Positions 35,579 through 43,821 of a stretch of DNA of 53,005 nt are shown here, piece after piece. The stretch is from Desulfurococcales archaeon. GTDB taxonomy: Archaea > Thermoproteota > Thermoprotei_A > Sulfolobales > AG1. The DNA lies in assembly GCA_009903825.1 (NCBI GenBank), contig WYEN01000048.1, forward strand, positions 1-53,005, given 5' to 3'. The translations under genes and the position numbers were made by a program. The notes below the pieces were generated by a model. The model was not told the DNA's origin and did not search any database. It saw only the letters and a program-made list of their open reading frames with translations. Position 1 is the stretch's first letter. Each line of letters starts with the position of its first letter.

Positions 35579-37573
35579 TCACTTACCTTTGAACTCAGGC
35601 TTTCTTTTCTGTAAAAATGCTGACACTCCTTCTATAAGATCTTCTGTACTAAATAACATGCTGAATTCAGCTGATTCTAAGACTAGACCTGAGAACAAAG
35701 GTGATTCAAGGCCGTATCTAATTGCATGTTTAGCGGCCATTAATGCTATAGGCGGCTTCTCAGATAATTTACTTGCGAAACTTCTGACTTCTCTCTCGAA
35801 GTGTTCTGTAGCAACTACTCTATTAACTAAACCTATCTTCTCAGCTTCTCTCGCAGGTATCATATCTCCTGTGAATATTATCTCTAAAGCTTTTCCAGGA
35901 CCTATTAATCTGCTTAATCTTTGTGTTCCGCCTGCCCCTGGGATCAGGCCTAGATTGATCTCTGGCTGTCCTAACATAGAGTTTTCAGAAGCTATTCTTA
36001 TGTCGCATGCCAAAGCCATCTCAAGACCTCCTCCAAGAGCGTAACCATTGATTGCTGCGATAACAGGTTTGGCAAGTCTCTCGATCTTGTCTAATACCTC
36101 TTGAAACTTTCTTGAGAACATATATGCCTTGACAACATTTACGCCCATAAAGCTTGTGACATCAGCGCCTGCTGAAAAAGCTCTGCTACTTCCTGTAATA
36201 ATTATTACTCTGATATTCTCATCATTCTCAAGCTCATCTAATGAGGCTGATAATTCTTTTAACATATCAAGATTTATAGCATTTAATCTCTCAGGTCTGT
36301 TAAGAATGATCCATCCTATTCTCCCCTCTCTTCTTATTATCAATGTTGATAATTTCTTCTCCTCAATTAATCCATAGGTGTAGAAGCCTACACCACTTTT
36401 TCTTCCAAGCTTATTCTCTTCTATCATCTTAACTAAAAGAGGATCAGGCTCATAATCTTCGATCTCATATTTCTGCTTAAGATCTTTGAGAACATTTACC
36501 ACAACATCTATCCCCCATTCATCAGCCATCTCAAGAAGTCCTCTTGGATAGCCCAGGCCGAGTCTAACAGCTTTATCAATCACCTCAGGAGAGTCTACTA
36601 TGCCATTACGTATCAAATATGCAGCCTCGTTAACTGCTGGAGCCAATATTCTGACGATATTAATCTTTTCTCCAGGTTCTCTAGGTATGCTGGGTCTGGC
36701 GTATCTTCCAGGAGCTGGATAGATATAGAATCCTTTGCCACTTTTCATACCATATTCACCGGCTTTAAACTTCTCTTCAATAGTTTTACAAGGCTTAAGT
36801 CTATAGCCTCTTTTACTCATCTCATTAAATATGAAAACAAACACGTCTATGCCTGAGAAATCTAAAAGCTCAAATATCCCCATCGGAAGTCCTGCTTTAT
36901 ATTTAAGAGCGCTGTCAATAGATATAGGATCAGCCTCACCACGATCAACCATATAACATGCTTGAGAAGCTATTCTCCCTAATAATCTGTTAACAATAAA
37001 ACCTGGAATATCTTTTTTGACAATAACAATCTCTTTCCCAAGACTCTTAGAATATTCTACTGCTATATCTAAAGTCTCTTTAGAAGTCTTCTCGCCTATT
37101 ATAATCTCTATCAAAGGCATCAACACGGGAGGATTAAAGAAGTGTATACCAATAACTTTATCAGGTCTCTGAGTTGCTTCAGCAATCTCTGTTATCGGAA
37201 GAGATGATGTATTTGTTGCAATAATCGTATGTGGAGGAGCATTTTTATCAACCTCGGCAAAAACTCTCTTCTTAAGATCAAGATTCTCTGGCACAGCCTC
37301 TATAACAAGATCAGCGTCTCTCACACTTTCTGAGATAGATAAAGAAGTTTTGATCCTACTCATGACAGTATCAACATCTTCTTTCAAACTACCTCTCTCT
37401 CTTAATTTACCAAGGCTCCATCTAATGTTCTCAAGAGCTTTTCTAAGAATCTCCTCAGAAATATCGATCATAACAACATCATACCCAGCTATAGCAGATA
37501 ACTCGGCGATTCCATGACCCATAGTTCCTGCTCCTATAACTACTATTTTTTTAACTTTTGATTGAGAAGACAT
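35579..37573 (-). CDS. Fused 3-hydroxyacyl-CoA dehydrogenase / enoyl-CoA hydratase
   Basis: The N-terminal part (about residues 1-390) is an NAD-dependent 3-hydroxyacyl-CoA dehydrogenase: G-A-G-T-M-G-H-G-I at the start, E-A-V-P-E-N, N-T-S-S-L-P-I-T and I-H-F-F-N-P-P around the catalytic His. The C-terminal part (about 405-664) is a crotonase: F-S-A-G-A-D-V, the oxyanion-hole G-Y-A-L-G-G-G-L-E, and L-G-L-I-P-G-A-G-G-T-Q-R. This order is found in Sulfolobales and Archaeoglobus. In autotrophic Crenarchaeota it serves as crotonyl-CoA hydratase/3-hydroxybutyryl-CoA dehydrogenase of the 4-hydroxybutyrate cycles; in heterotrophs it fits beta-oxidation. Divergent etfBA and a nearby ETF-quinone-type oxidoreductase favour an oxidative acyl-CoA role here, without excluding the other. 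Confidence 0.95.
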   Translation of the reverse strand: MSSQSKVKKIVVIGAGTMGHGIAELSAIAGYDVVMIDISEEILRKALENIRWSLGKLRERGSLKEDVDTVMSRIKTSLSISESVRDADLVIEAVPENLDLKKRVFAEVDKNAPPHTIIATNTSSLPITEIAEATQRPDKVIGIHFFNPPVLMPLIEIIIGEKTSKETLDIAVEYSKSLGKEIVIVKKDIPGFIVNRLLGRIASQACYMVDRGEADPISIDSALKYKAGLPMGIFELLDFSGIDVFVFIFNEMSKRGYRLKPCKTIEEKFKAGEYGMKSGKGFYIYPAPGRYARPSIPREPGEKINIVRILAPAVNEAAYLIRNGIVDSPEVIDKAVRLGLGYPRGLLEMADEWGIDVVVNVLKDLKQKYEIEDYEPDPLLVKMIEENKLGRKSGVGFYTYGLIEEKKLSTLIIRREGRIGWIILNRPERLNAINLDMLKELSASLDELENDENIRVIIITGSSRAFSAGADVTSFMGVNVVKAYMFSRKFQEVLDKIERLAKPVIAAINGYALGGGLEMALACDIRIASENSMLGQPEINLGLIPGAGGTQRLSRLIGPGKALEIIFTGDMIPAREAEKIGLVNRVVATEHFEREVRSFASKLSEKPPIALMAAKHAIRYGLESPLFSGLVLESAEFSMLFSTEDLIEGVSAFLQKRKPEFKGK

Positions 37574-37588
37574 AAATTTCGACCATTT

Positions 37589-37696
37589 TATCTATAGATA
37601 ATTAATTTATATTTTTGTTATAGTGAGCCTCGTCTTAAAAATTAGACGTCTTTAAATTATAATAGAATCTTTTTAAATTTTGATCCTTGGATCAAA
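37589..37696. promoter_or_regulatory. Three dyads in the divergent promoter region of the acyl-CoA gene and etfBA
   Basis: TATCTATAGATA (37589-37600) is a perfect palindrome between the start codon and a TATAAATT box of the minus-strand gene. CGTCT...AGACG flanks eight bases at 37631-37648. TTTGATCC-TT-GGATCAAA (37679-37696) has perfect 8-base arms and lies just upstream of the etfB TATA region (TTATAATATAAA, about 37713). These are plausible operators for regulators of acyl-CoA metabolism. Confidence 0.45.
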
Positions 37697-37765
37697 TCTA
37701 TTGACTTTGTATTATAATATAAACTCTTATAAACTATGTCAAAATAATCTATTGGTGAAATATTT

Positions 37766-38569
37766 TTGAATATAGTCTCTCTAGTCAAGTTAGCAATAGA
37801 CACTGGACAGCTAAGGTTCGATCCTTCTACTTATAAGCCTATGCTTCATGACATACCTCTCAAAATAAGTGATATAGATAGAAACGCGTTAGAAGAGGCT
37901 TTAAGACTTAAACAATATGGTTTTTCTAAGATCTATGCGTTATCTCTATTGACATGGGGTCCTCTGGGGAAGAGAATTCAGGAAGCTCAGAATCTTCTTA
38001 GAGAAGCTCTTGCACTTGGAGCTGACGAGGCTATTCTGATAGCAGATGAACATACTATAGACTCTGACAGCATATTTGTGGCTAAAGCATTGGCTGAGAT
38101 GATCCGTAGAATAGGTGATGTAAAAATTGTCTTGGCTGGAGAAGCTACTGTAGATAAATTCTCATCTCAGATCCCTGCGAGAGTCGCTTGTGAACTAGGC
38201 TTTTCATATGTAGGTTTTGTAAGAAGAATCGAGTATAAAGATAATAAAGTGATTGTTGAAAGAGATCTTGAGGATCATGTCGAGATCGTTGAACTAGATC
38301 TTCCGGCAGTTATTTCTGTGACTAGAGAGATCAATACTCCGAGACTTCCAACACTTATGCAGATAAGAGCAGCAATGAAAAAACCTCTTAACATAATAAA
38401 ATCCTCTGACTTAGGTCTTCAGCCTTTTAAGAAGACTCTTGAAACAAACTATGAAGGCGTGAAAGTTGCTAGAAAAAACATTATAATCGAGGGTAAAGAC
38501 ATGAGTGAGAAAGTATCTAAATTAATAGAGAATCTTATATCAGAAGGCGTGATCATACCTAGAAGGTGA
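37766..38569 (+). CDS. etfB: Electron transfer flavoprotein, beta subunit
   Basis: EtfB holds AMP (or FAD in bifurcating types) and, with EtfA, accepts electrons from acyl-CoA dehydrogenases. The 267-residue product has the family's A-L-R-L-K pattern near residue 45, A-D-E-A-I-L-I-A-D at about 90, and a late I-T-P-R-L-P-T-L-like segment (N-T-P-R-L-P-T-L-M-Q-I) near 210. Translation starts at TTG, with GGTGA eight bases upstream. The stop overlaps the ribosome site for etfA. Confidence 0.9.
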   Translation: MNIVSLVKLAIDTGQLRFDPSTYKPMLHDIPLKISDIDRNALEEALRLKQYGFSKIYALSLLTWGPLGKRIQEAQNLLREALALGADEAILIADEHTIDSDSIFVAKALAEMIRRIGDVKIVLAGEATVDKFSSQIPARVACELGFSYVGFVRRIEYKDNKVIVERDLEDHVEIVELDLPAVISVTREINTPRLPTLMQIRAAMKKPLNIIKSSDLGLQPFKKTLETNYEGVKVARKNIIIEGKDMSEKVSKLIENLISEGVIIPRR

Positions 38570-38575
38570 TGTTCT

Positions 38576-39529
38576 ATGAGGATTCTAATAGTAGGTAAAT
38601 TAAATGATATTATAGAACTTTCAGGAGCAGCCTCAATAATGATCAGATCATCATCTCAAGCAGTTGATGTAGATGCGTTATCTATCGAGAAAATTATGAG
38701 AGCGCCTCCTGAGGTAGAGACGTTAGGTTATGACAGAATCTTCTATCCAGATAATATAGAGAGAATAGAGACTCCAAGACAGCTGGCTGAGACTGTAACA
38801 GATCTTATGAATAAAAATGATTATATATATATTATTGCTCCTTCAACAAAATTATTCAAAGAATCACTTGCCTACGCTGGTCAGAAGCTTCAGATCCCGA
38901 TAATTCCTGACGTCTCTCAGATAGAGGCCGGCCCAGGCAGACATATATTTATGAGAACAATAATGGCTGGGAGAGTAAGATCTTACGAGACTCCTCTTAA
39001 CAAAGCGATCATATTAATAGGCTTAGGAAGATTCAGAGGAGGCAGATTTTCAGAGAAGAAGACATCATTTGTGCCTATAAAAATATCTGTAGACACAAGT
39101 TTTAGAATAATAGAGAAGAGAGAGAAGGCTCGTGGCGCAGTAAGGCTAGAAGAAGCTGATATAATAATCTCAGTAGGAAGAGGATTTAGATCAAAAGACG
39201 ATCTTAAGTTAGCGTTTGAGCTAGCAGATCTTTTGAGAGGTCAGGTGGGATGTTCAAGACCTATTGCAGCAGATCTTAAGTGGCTACCAGAGGAACATTG
39301 GATAGGTCTCTCAGGTAAGAAGGTGAGACCTAAGCTATATATTGCATTAGGCATCTCAGGACAGCCTCAACATATTGCAGGGATCTTAGAGTCGAGAGTT
39401 ATAGTTGCTGTAAACAAAGATCCTAATGCTCCGATATTTAAAAATGCTGACTACGGCATAGTAGGAGATTTATATGAATTTATACCTAAATTTAGTGAGA
39501 AAATTAAAGAGATCCTAGGTGTTAAATAA
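38576..39529 (+). CDS. etfA: Electron transfer flavoprotein, alpha subunit
   Basis: EtfA binds the electron-carrying FAD. The C-terminal half has the conserved domain: G-R-G-F-R-S-K-D near residue 200, S-R-P-I-A-A-D around 225, Y-I-A-L-G-I-S-G-Q-P-Q-H, and V-A-V-N-K-D-P-N-A-P-I-F. The ATG is six bases after etfB with AGGTGAT in front of it. No acyl-CoA dehydrogenase lies between; a candidate membrane partner is at 41453. Its 3' end overlaps the convergent epimerase gene by 15 bases. Confidence 0.94.
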   Translation: MRILIVGKLNDIIELSGAASIMIRSSSQAVDVDALSIEKIMRAPPEVETLGYDRIFYPDNIERIETPRQLAETVTDLMNKNDYIYIIAPSTKLFKESLAYAGQKLQIPIIPDVSQIEAGPGRHIFMRTIMAGRVRSYETPLNKAIILIGLGRFRGGRFSEKKTSFVPIKISVDTSFRIIEKREKARGAVRLEEADIIISVGRGFRSKDDLKLAFELADLLRGQVGCSRPIAADLKWLPEEHWIGLSGKKVRPKLYIALGISGQPQHIAGILESRVIVAVNKDPNAPIFKNADYGIVGDLYEFIPKFSEKIKEILGVK

Positions 39530-40486
39530 CTCTTTCAAAAGATCTTTGACTGTGGCTATGACAGCTTCTCTGCTACTCTTCTCAGGTCTCCACCCAAGTT
39601 CTTTTTTAATCTTCTCTATGTCTAGAAGCATGAATTTCACATCTCCAGGCCATCCTCTTCCATCAGATGTATATGGTTTATAAATGATCTTGGTATCTCC
39701 TAGATTCATCTCTTTGATAACTATCTCAGCTATCTCTTTAACTGTGATCCAGTCTTCATTTCCCAGATTATAAACCTTCTCTAAACCTTCGACATCTTCA
39801 TTAAATAGATCTATGGTCATCTCCATAGCTTTTATCGTGTCATCTATATATAGATAACTCTTCTTCTGCATGCCATCTCCTAGAACCTCAAGAACCTCAG
39901 GATTTTTTCTCAGCTTATTAATAAAATCATAAATGACGCCGTGAGTAGATCTGGATCCTATTATATTTGCCAGCCTCAGTATAACTGAATTGATCTTGTA
40001 TAATCTGCTGTAGGTTTGTATCATTATTTCACTAGCTGCTTTACAGGCTCCATAGATGCTGATCGGTTTGATAGGATGATCTTCAGACGTAGGGATCTTA
40101 ATAGCGTCTCCATATACTGTGCTGCTACTAGTAAAGATAATATTTTTAATATTTCTTTTTCGCATAAATTCTAAAACTTTAAATGTGACTAAAATATTCT
40201 CATTAAAACTAGTCTGTGGATCTTGATATGAGGCTCTAACGTCTGGATTAGCCGCTAGATGATATATAAGATCTGGGGTATAATCTATATTGAATAGACA
40301 GTCGTCATTCTTAAGATCACATATTTTGATCCTGCATCTATTAGACTGTGAGACACATTTACTAAGATTTTTAATACTTCCACTTGACAAATTATCTATA
40401 ACATATACATCGAAACCTCTGTCAAGCAATCGATCTGTGAGATGACTTCCTATAAAACCTGCTCCTCCTGTAACAAGGATCCTCAT
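39515..40486 (-). CDS. NAD-dependent sugar-nucleotide epimerase/dehydratase (GalE-like)
   Basis: This is an extended short-chain dehydrogenase of 323 residues with the NAD motif T-G-G-A-G-F-I-G-S-H at 6-15, H-L-A-A-N-P-D-V-R-A at about 77-86, S-S-S-T-V-Y-G near 120, and catalytic Y-x-x-x-K in I-Y-G-A-C-K-A-A-S-E. It most resembles archaeal UDP-glucose 4-epimerases and related enzymes feeding surface glycan synthesis. The exact substrate cannot be read. Confidence 0.88.
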   Translation of the reverse strand: MRILVTGGAGFIGSHLTDRLLDRGFDVYVIDNLSSGSIKNLSKCVSQSNRCRIKICDLKNDDCLFNIDYTPDLIYHLAANPDVRASYQDPQTSFNENILVTFKVLEFMRKRNIKNIIFTSSSTVYGDAIKIPTSEDHPIKPISIYGACKAASEIMIQTYSRLYKINSVILRLANIIGSRSTHGVIYDFINKLRKNPEVLEVLGDGMQKKSYLYIDDTIKAMEMTIDLFNEDVEGLEKVYNLGNEDWITVKEIAEIVIKEMNLGDTKIIYKPYTSDGRGWPGDVKFMLLDIEKIKKELGWRPEKSSREAVIATVKDLLKELFNT

Positions 40487-40551
40487 ATTGTTCTCATTAA
40501 ATTTTTAAAGATGAAAAATAAATCGTTTTTGTCTGAAAAACTCTGAATAAA

Positions 40552-40827
40552 TTACATAGAGACTTCTTTGATCAGCTCGGCTTTTAACAAAGCTTCTATA
40601 ATACTTATCACGGGCTGCTCGATCTCTGATCTTTCAAGACCTAGATCTTCTACTAATCTTTTTATTATATCATCAACTGTTCTAGAGCCATCACATAGAG
40701 CCCATACATAATATGCTGCGGCATCTAATGAATAGACGTTCTCTTCTGAAAGCTCTACTATGAAGTTTTCTCCATCGCTTCCTACAAATTCTCCTTGTTT
40801 CATAAATCTGGAGCCAAGATCGATCAT
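40552..40827 (-). CDS. PqqD-like small protein (RiPP recognition element fold)
   Basis: The 91-residue product has the PqqD family pattern: short strands, then L-D-A-A-A-Y-Y-V-W-A-L-C-D-G-x-R-T-V-D-D-I-I, and a final helix E-A-L-L-K-A-E-L-I. PqqD-type domains bind precursor peptides and present them to radical SAM enzymes, though many archaeal stand-alone copies lack a known partner. AGGTGA lies eight bases before the ATG at 40827, so I prefer this to the GTG at 40839 that abuts the ssb stop. No radical SAM gene or short precursor is visible nearby. Confidence 0.75.
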   Translation of the reverse strand: MIDLGSRFMKQGEFVGSDGENFIVELSEENVYSLDAAAYYVWALCDGSRTVDDIIKRLVEDLGLERSEIEQPVISIIEALLKAELIKEVSM

Positions 40828-40839
40828 TAGGCTATTCAC

Positions 40840-41295
40840 CTACTCCTCCTCATCTGATGAAGATCTTTCTCTGCCTCTCTCAAAAGATCTTTTATATCTT
40901 TTTCTATATCCAAAGCCTGGCCTAAGATCTTTTTGAGAGCTTCTAGGTCTTGTCTCAGGTATGTTTTCTGCGCCTGGGAAATTCTTAAGATCATCTCTCA
41001 CTCTAATATTAGATCTAGATCCCGCGTTAAGCTGTACCTCTCCTTTAAATGAAGTCGTCCAAGCATTTGATATCTCTATCACATCTCCTTCTCTAATTTT
41101 TCCAGCCGCCTCTCCCCATAAAGTTAGTTTTACACGTCCTGTCTCATCTCCAATATAAGCCTCACTTATAGTTCTAACACCTTTTTTAGTCTGAATCGTC
41201 TTTGGTTGAGTAGTTGATAAAACTCTTCCGATCACAGAGATATTTTCTAAATTCTCTTTTAATTCAGAAATTTTTAATACGACATTTCTTTCCAT
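40840..41295 (-). CDS. ssb: Single-stranded DNA-binding protein (crenarchaeal OB-fold SSB)
   Basis: The product has a single OB fold followed by a basic Arg/Gly-rich linker and an acidic tail ending D-E-E-E. The fold contains the crenarchaeal SSB signature segments Q-T-K-K-G-V-R-T-I-S-E-A and G-D-E-T-G-R-V-K-L-T-L-W-G, and W-T-T-S-F-K-G-E-V-Q-L-N-A-G, closely matching Sulfolobus SSB. It coats ssDNA in replication and repair, and the tail recruits partners. The ATG at 41295 has GGGAG nine bases in front; an in-frame ATG at 41304 sits directly on that site and is less likely. Confidence 0.95.
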   Translation of the reverse strand: MERNVVLKISELKENLENISVIGRVLSTTQPKTIQTKKGVRTISEAYIGDETGRVKLTLWGEAAGKIREGDVIEISNAWTTSFKGEVQLNAGSRSNIRVRDDLKNFPGAENIPETRPRSSQKDLRPGFGYRKRYKRSFERGRERSSSDEEE

Positions 41296-41337
41296 TACAT
41301 ACATCTCCCATATGTTACGTTGATTAAATAGTGGTTA

Positions 41338-41380
41338 CAGAGCTTATAAATAATCATGAACATTTGATACTCAAGCTCTG
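41338..41380. promoter_or_regulatory. Inverted repeat in the ssb / membrane oxidoreductase divergent promoter
   Basis: CAGAGCTT at 41338-41345 and AAGCTCTG at 41373-41380 form a perfect 8-base inverted repeat with 27 bases between. The left arm overlaps the ssb TATA region (TTTATAAG on the minus strand). Confidence 0.35.
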
Positions 41381-41452
41381 ATCTTTTAGATAATATCAAA
41401 CATATATTTCGGCTAAACTCATATTCTTCGGAAATTTATGGAGGGATTCTCT

Positions 41453-43468
41453 ATGCAGACATGTGGTTCTTCTTTCTGTCACTACTTTTTAACGGAAGAT
41501 CTGAAGCCTATGGTCTATATAGAGATGATCCTAGCTCTGGCAACAGCTTTCTATCTATTTTATATCAAGTATTATATAAAGATTTTTAACAACGTGTCGC
41601 TAAAGATGTTGTTAAAAATGGATCTTGAGAGAATCAAGAGATCATTATCAATAGTGTTTCTTCAGAAGAGAATACTTAGAGACGTATTACCAGGTTCAGC
41701 TCATCTAATGATTTTCTACAGTTTTCTGATATTGTTTATAGCAACATTGATCAGAGCCATTGATAATTATAGTGTAGAGATTTTAGGAACACATGTGCTA
41801 TATGGATTAAGTTATGAATTTTTTAAGTTGACAATTGATTTAGCAACTTTCATAGGAATAATAGGCATTGGAGTAGCTTATTACAGAAGAGTTTTTAAAT
41901 TAACAAAAGATCTCCCGGACACGCCTGAGGATAGAGCTGTACTCATTATCTTGTTAATAATATTGTTGACAGGTCTCATTTTGGACGGGATCAACTATTT
42001 ATATAATAGATCTGACTGGAGCCCGATTTTAAATCCAGGAGGTTATATATTCTCACTATTATTCAAAGATCTTGATAAAAATTTTGTTATCATGATCTAT
42101 AGGTCTACATGGATCCTGCATCTGACTGTTGTCATGACTGTGATAGCTATCTCACCTCTCACAAAGTTATTTCATCTGATAATCTCCTCACTTAATGTAT
42201 ATTATTCTGAGAATATCCCTAAGATAGAGGTCTCGTACAGAAAAATTGAGAACATAGAGAAAATAGTTGAAGAAGGCAGATACATAGGAGCTAAAAAATT
42301 TAAAGATCTAACGTGGCTTCAGAGACTAAATTATTTCGCATGCACAAAATGTGCTAGATGTCATAATCTATGTCCAGCTAATATAAGCGGCAAAATTCTT
42401 TCTCCAATGAATCTAGTTATTGACATGAGAAGTCATATTGAGAAAAATAATTTAGATCAAGATATTATGCCTCTATATATTCAGCCTGAAACTGTGTGGT
42501 CATGTGTCACTTGTGGAGCATGCGTCGCGAATTGTCCTGTGATGATAGATCATGTTAACACAATAGCTGATCTTAGGAGAGCAATGTTTTCAACAGGTGA
42601 GAACATACCTGATGAGGTATTAAGTATCTCTTATAACATTATGAGAACAGGCAATCCATATAGTTATAATCCTGTGGAGAGAGAAGAATGGGTTAGAAGT
42701 CTTATATCAAAAGGTCTTGTTAAACAGGCCTCCACAGAGGATGAATATGATATTCTATTCTGGGCGGGTTGCAACATTGCTTATGATGATGAACTTAGAA
42801 AAGCTGCAGAAGCTCTCTTAGAGATATTAAGAGATGCAGGTCTTAAAATAGCTATGTTAACAGATGAGACATGTTGTGGAGAGCCTGCGAGAAGAATCGG
42901 TGATGAGCTGAGTTTTTGGGAGATCGCGAGAAACAATTATGAAAAACTTTCACAGTATAGATTCAAGAGACTTCTTATAATGTGTCCACATGGATACACA
43001 GTCTTTAAAAACGAATATCCAGCATTAGGTTTTAAAATAAATGCTGAAATAATTCATCATAGTATGATCCTTAGAGAGCTAATCGAGAAAGGAGTTGTAA
43101 AACCAGGATCTATAGACAATATCATTGTCACATATCACGACCCATGTTATTTAGGGAGATGGAATAAGATTTATGAAGAGCCTCGAGAAGTGATCAAAAG
43201 TATAAAAGGTGTTGAGTTTATTGATATGCCTAGAAACAGAGAAAGAAGCTTCTGTTGTGGCGGCGGTGGAGGACATCTATATTTCGAGATCAAGAGAGGT
43301 GTAAGAATAAGCAAGTTAAGAGTTGAAGAAGCTTCAAAAACTGGTGCAAAGATCTTAGTCACAGCATGTCCATATTGTAATCTTATGTTAAGAGCAGAGG
43401 CCAGAGAATATAATATAGAAGTCATAGATCTTGTGATGCTCTTGAAAAAATCTTTCGAAAGAAAATGA
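41453..43468 (+). CDS. Membrane NarI/HdrD-type iron-sulfur oxidoreductase, probable ETF:quinone oxidoreductase (EMO type)
   Basis: The N-terminal 240 or so residues hold about five membrane helices with histidines suited to heme b (G-S-A-H-L-M, T-H-V-L-Y, I-L-H-L-T), like NarI/HdrE. Two [4Fe-4S] motifs follow: C-T-K-C-x-x-C-x-x-x-C-P at about 297-308 and C-V-T-C-x-x-C-x-x-x-C-P at about 351-362. Then come two CCG domains (E-T-C-C-G-E-P and F-C-C-G-G-G-G-G), as in HdrD. This is the layout of the bacterial ETF:menaquinone oxidoreductases (EtfD/EMO). The proximity of etfBA supports that role; an Hdr or lactate/glycolate-type role is the alternative. The ATG at 41453 has GGAGGG seven bases upstream, favouring it over the in-frame ATG at 41438. 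Confidence 0.82.
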   Translation: MQTCGSSFCHYFLTEDLKPMVYIEMILALATAFYLFYIKYYIKIFNNVSLKMLLKMDLERIKRSLSIVFLQKRILRDVLPGSAHLMIFYSFLILFIATLIRAIDNYSVEILGTHVLYGLSYEFFKLTIDLATFIGIIGIGVAYYRRVFKLTKDLPDTPEDRAVLIILLIILLTGLILDGINYLYNRSDWSPILNPGGYIFSLLFKDLDKNFVIMIYRSTWILHLTVVMTVIAISPLTKLFHLIISSLNVYYSENIPKIEVSYRKIENIEKIVEEGRYIGAKKFKDLTWLQRLNYFACTKCARCHNLCPANISGKILSPMNLVIDMRSHIEKNNLDQDIMPLYIQPETVWSCVTCGACVANCPVMIDHVNTIADLRRAMFSTGENIPDEVLSISYNIMRTGNPYSYNPVEREEWVRSLISKGLVKQASTEDEYDILFWAGCNIAYDDELRKAAEALLEILRDAGLKIAMLTDETCCGEPARRIGDELSFWEIARNNYEKLSQYRFKRLLIMCPHGYTVFKNEYPALGFKINAEIIHHSMILRELIEKGVVKPGSIDNIIVTYHDPCYLGRWNKIYEEPREVIKSIKGVEFIDMPRNRERSFCCGGGGGHLYFEIKRGVRISKLRVEEASKTGAKILVTACPYCNLMLRAEAREYNIEVIDLVMLLKKSFERK

Positions 43469-43472
43469 AAGT

Positions 43473-43817
43473 TCAGTCGCATTTTTTTGGTAGGATCTCC
43501 TCATTGATAATATAGATCTTTATATTCTTCACAGATTTTTTATAAAATTCTTTTAGAGGACAGATCTTTCTGAAAATACATTTTTCGCATAAGTTGCATA
43601 GATTTTCTTTTTCATTGTTTAATTCTCTGATATATCCTCTTGAAACTAATATAGATGTTATTATATTTGTTCTCAGAGGATCATTATTTAAAATTGTTGA
43701 GATCTCTTGTAGATAAATTGTTTTAGAACCTTTTTCGAGTTTATTTCTGATATATAAGATCACTGAATCAAGATCTTTCAACAGATCATGTGATGCATTT
43801 GTGTATATACTGTTCAT
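43473..43817 (-). CDS. FeoC-like winged-helix protein with four cysteines
   Basis: This is the third gene of the feo operon, starting five bases after the feoB stop. The 114-residue product has a winged-helix-like N-terminal half (Y-L-Q-E-I-S-T-I-L, then S-I-L-V-S-R-G-Y-I-R) followed by a cysteine cluster C74-x2-C77-x2-C80-x5-C86-P. FeoC proteins combine a winged helix with a loop of cysteines that can hold an Fe-S cluster and affect FeoB stability. The match is by layout and position, not by close sequence similarity. Confidence 0.65.
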   Translation of the reverse strand: MNSIYTNASHDLLKDLDSVILYIRNKLEKGSKTIYLQEISTILNNDPLRTNIITSILVSRGYIRELNNEKENLCNLCEKCIFRKICPLKEFYKKSVKNIKIYIINEEILPKKCD

Positions 43818-43821
43818 AACA

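Noticed and set aside
35589-36044. 151-codon open frame on the + strand
   Set aside because: It is antisense to the crotonase half of the fused acyl-CoA enzyme, which has clear motifs; the antisense product resembles nothing.
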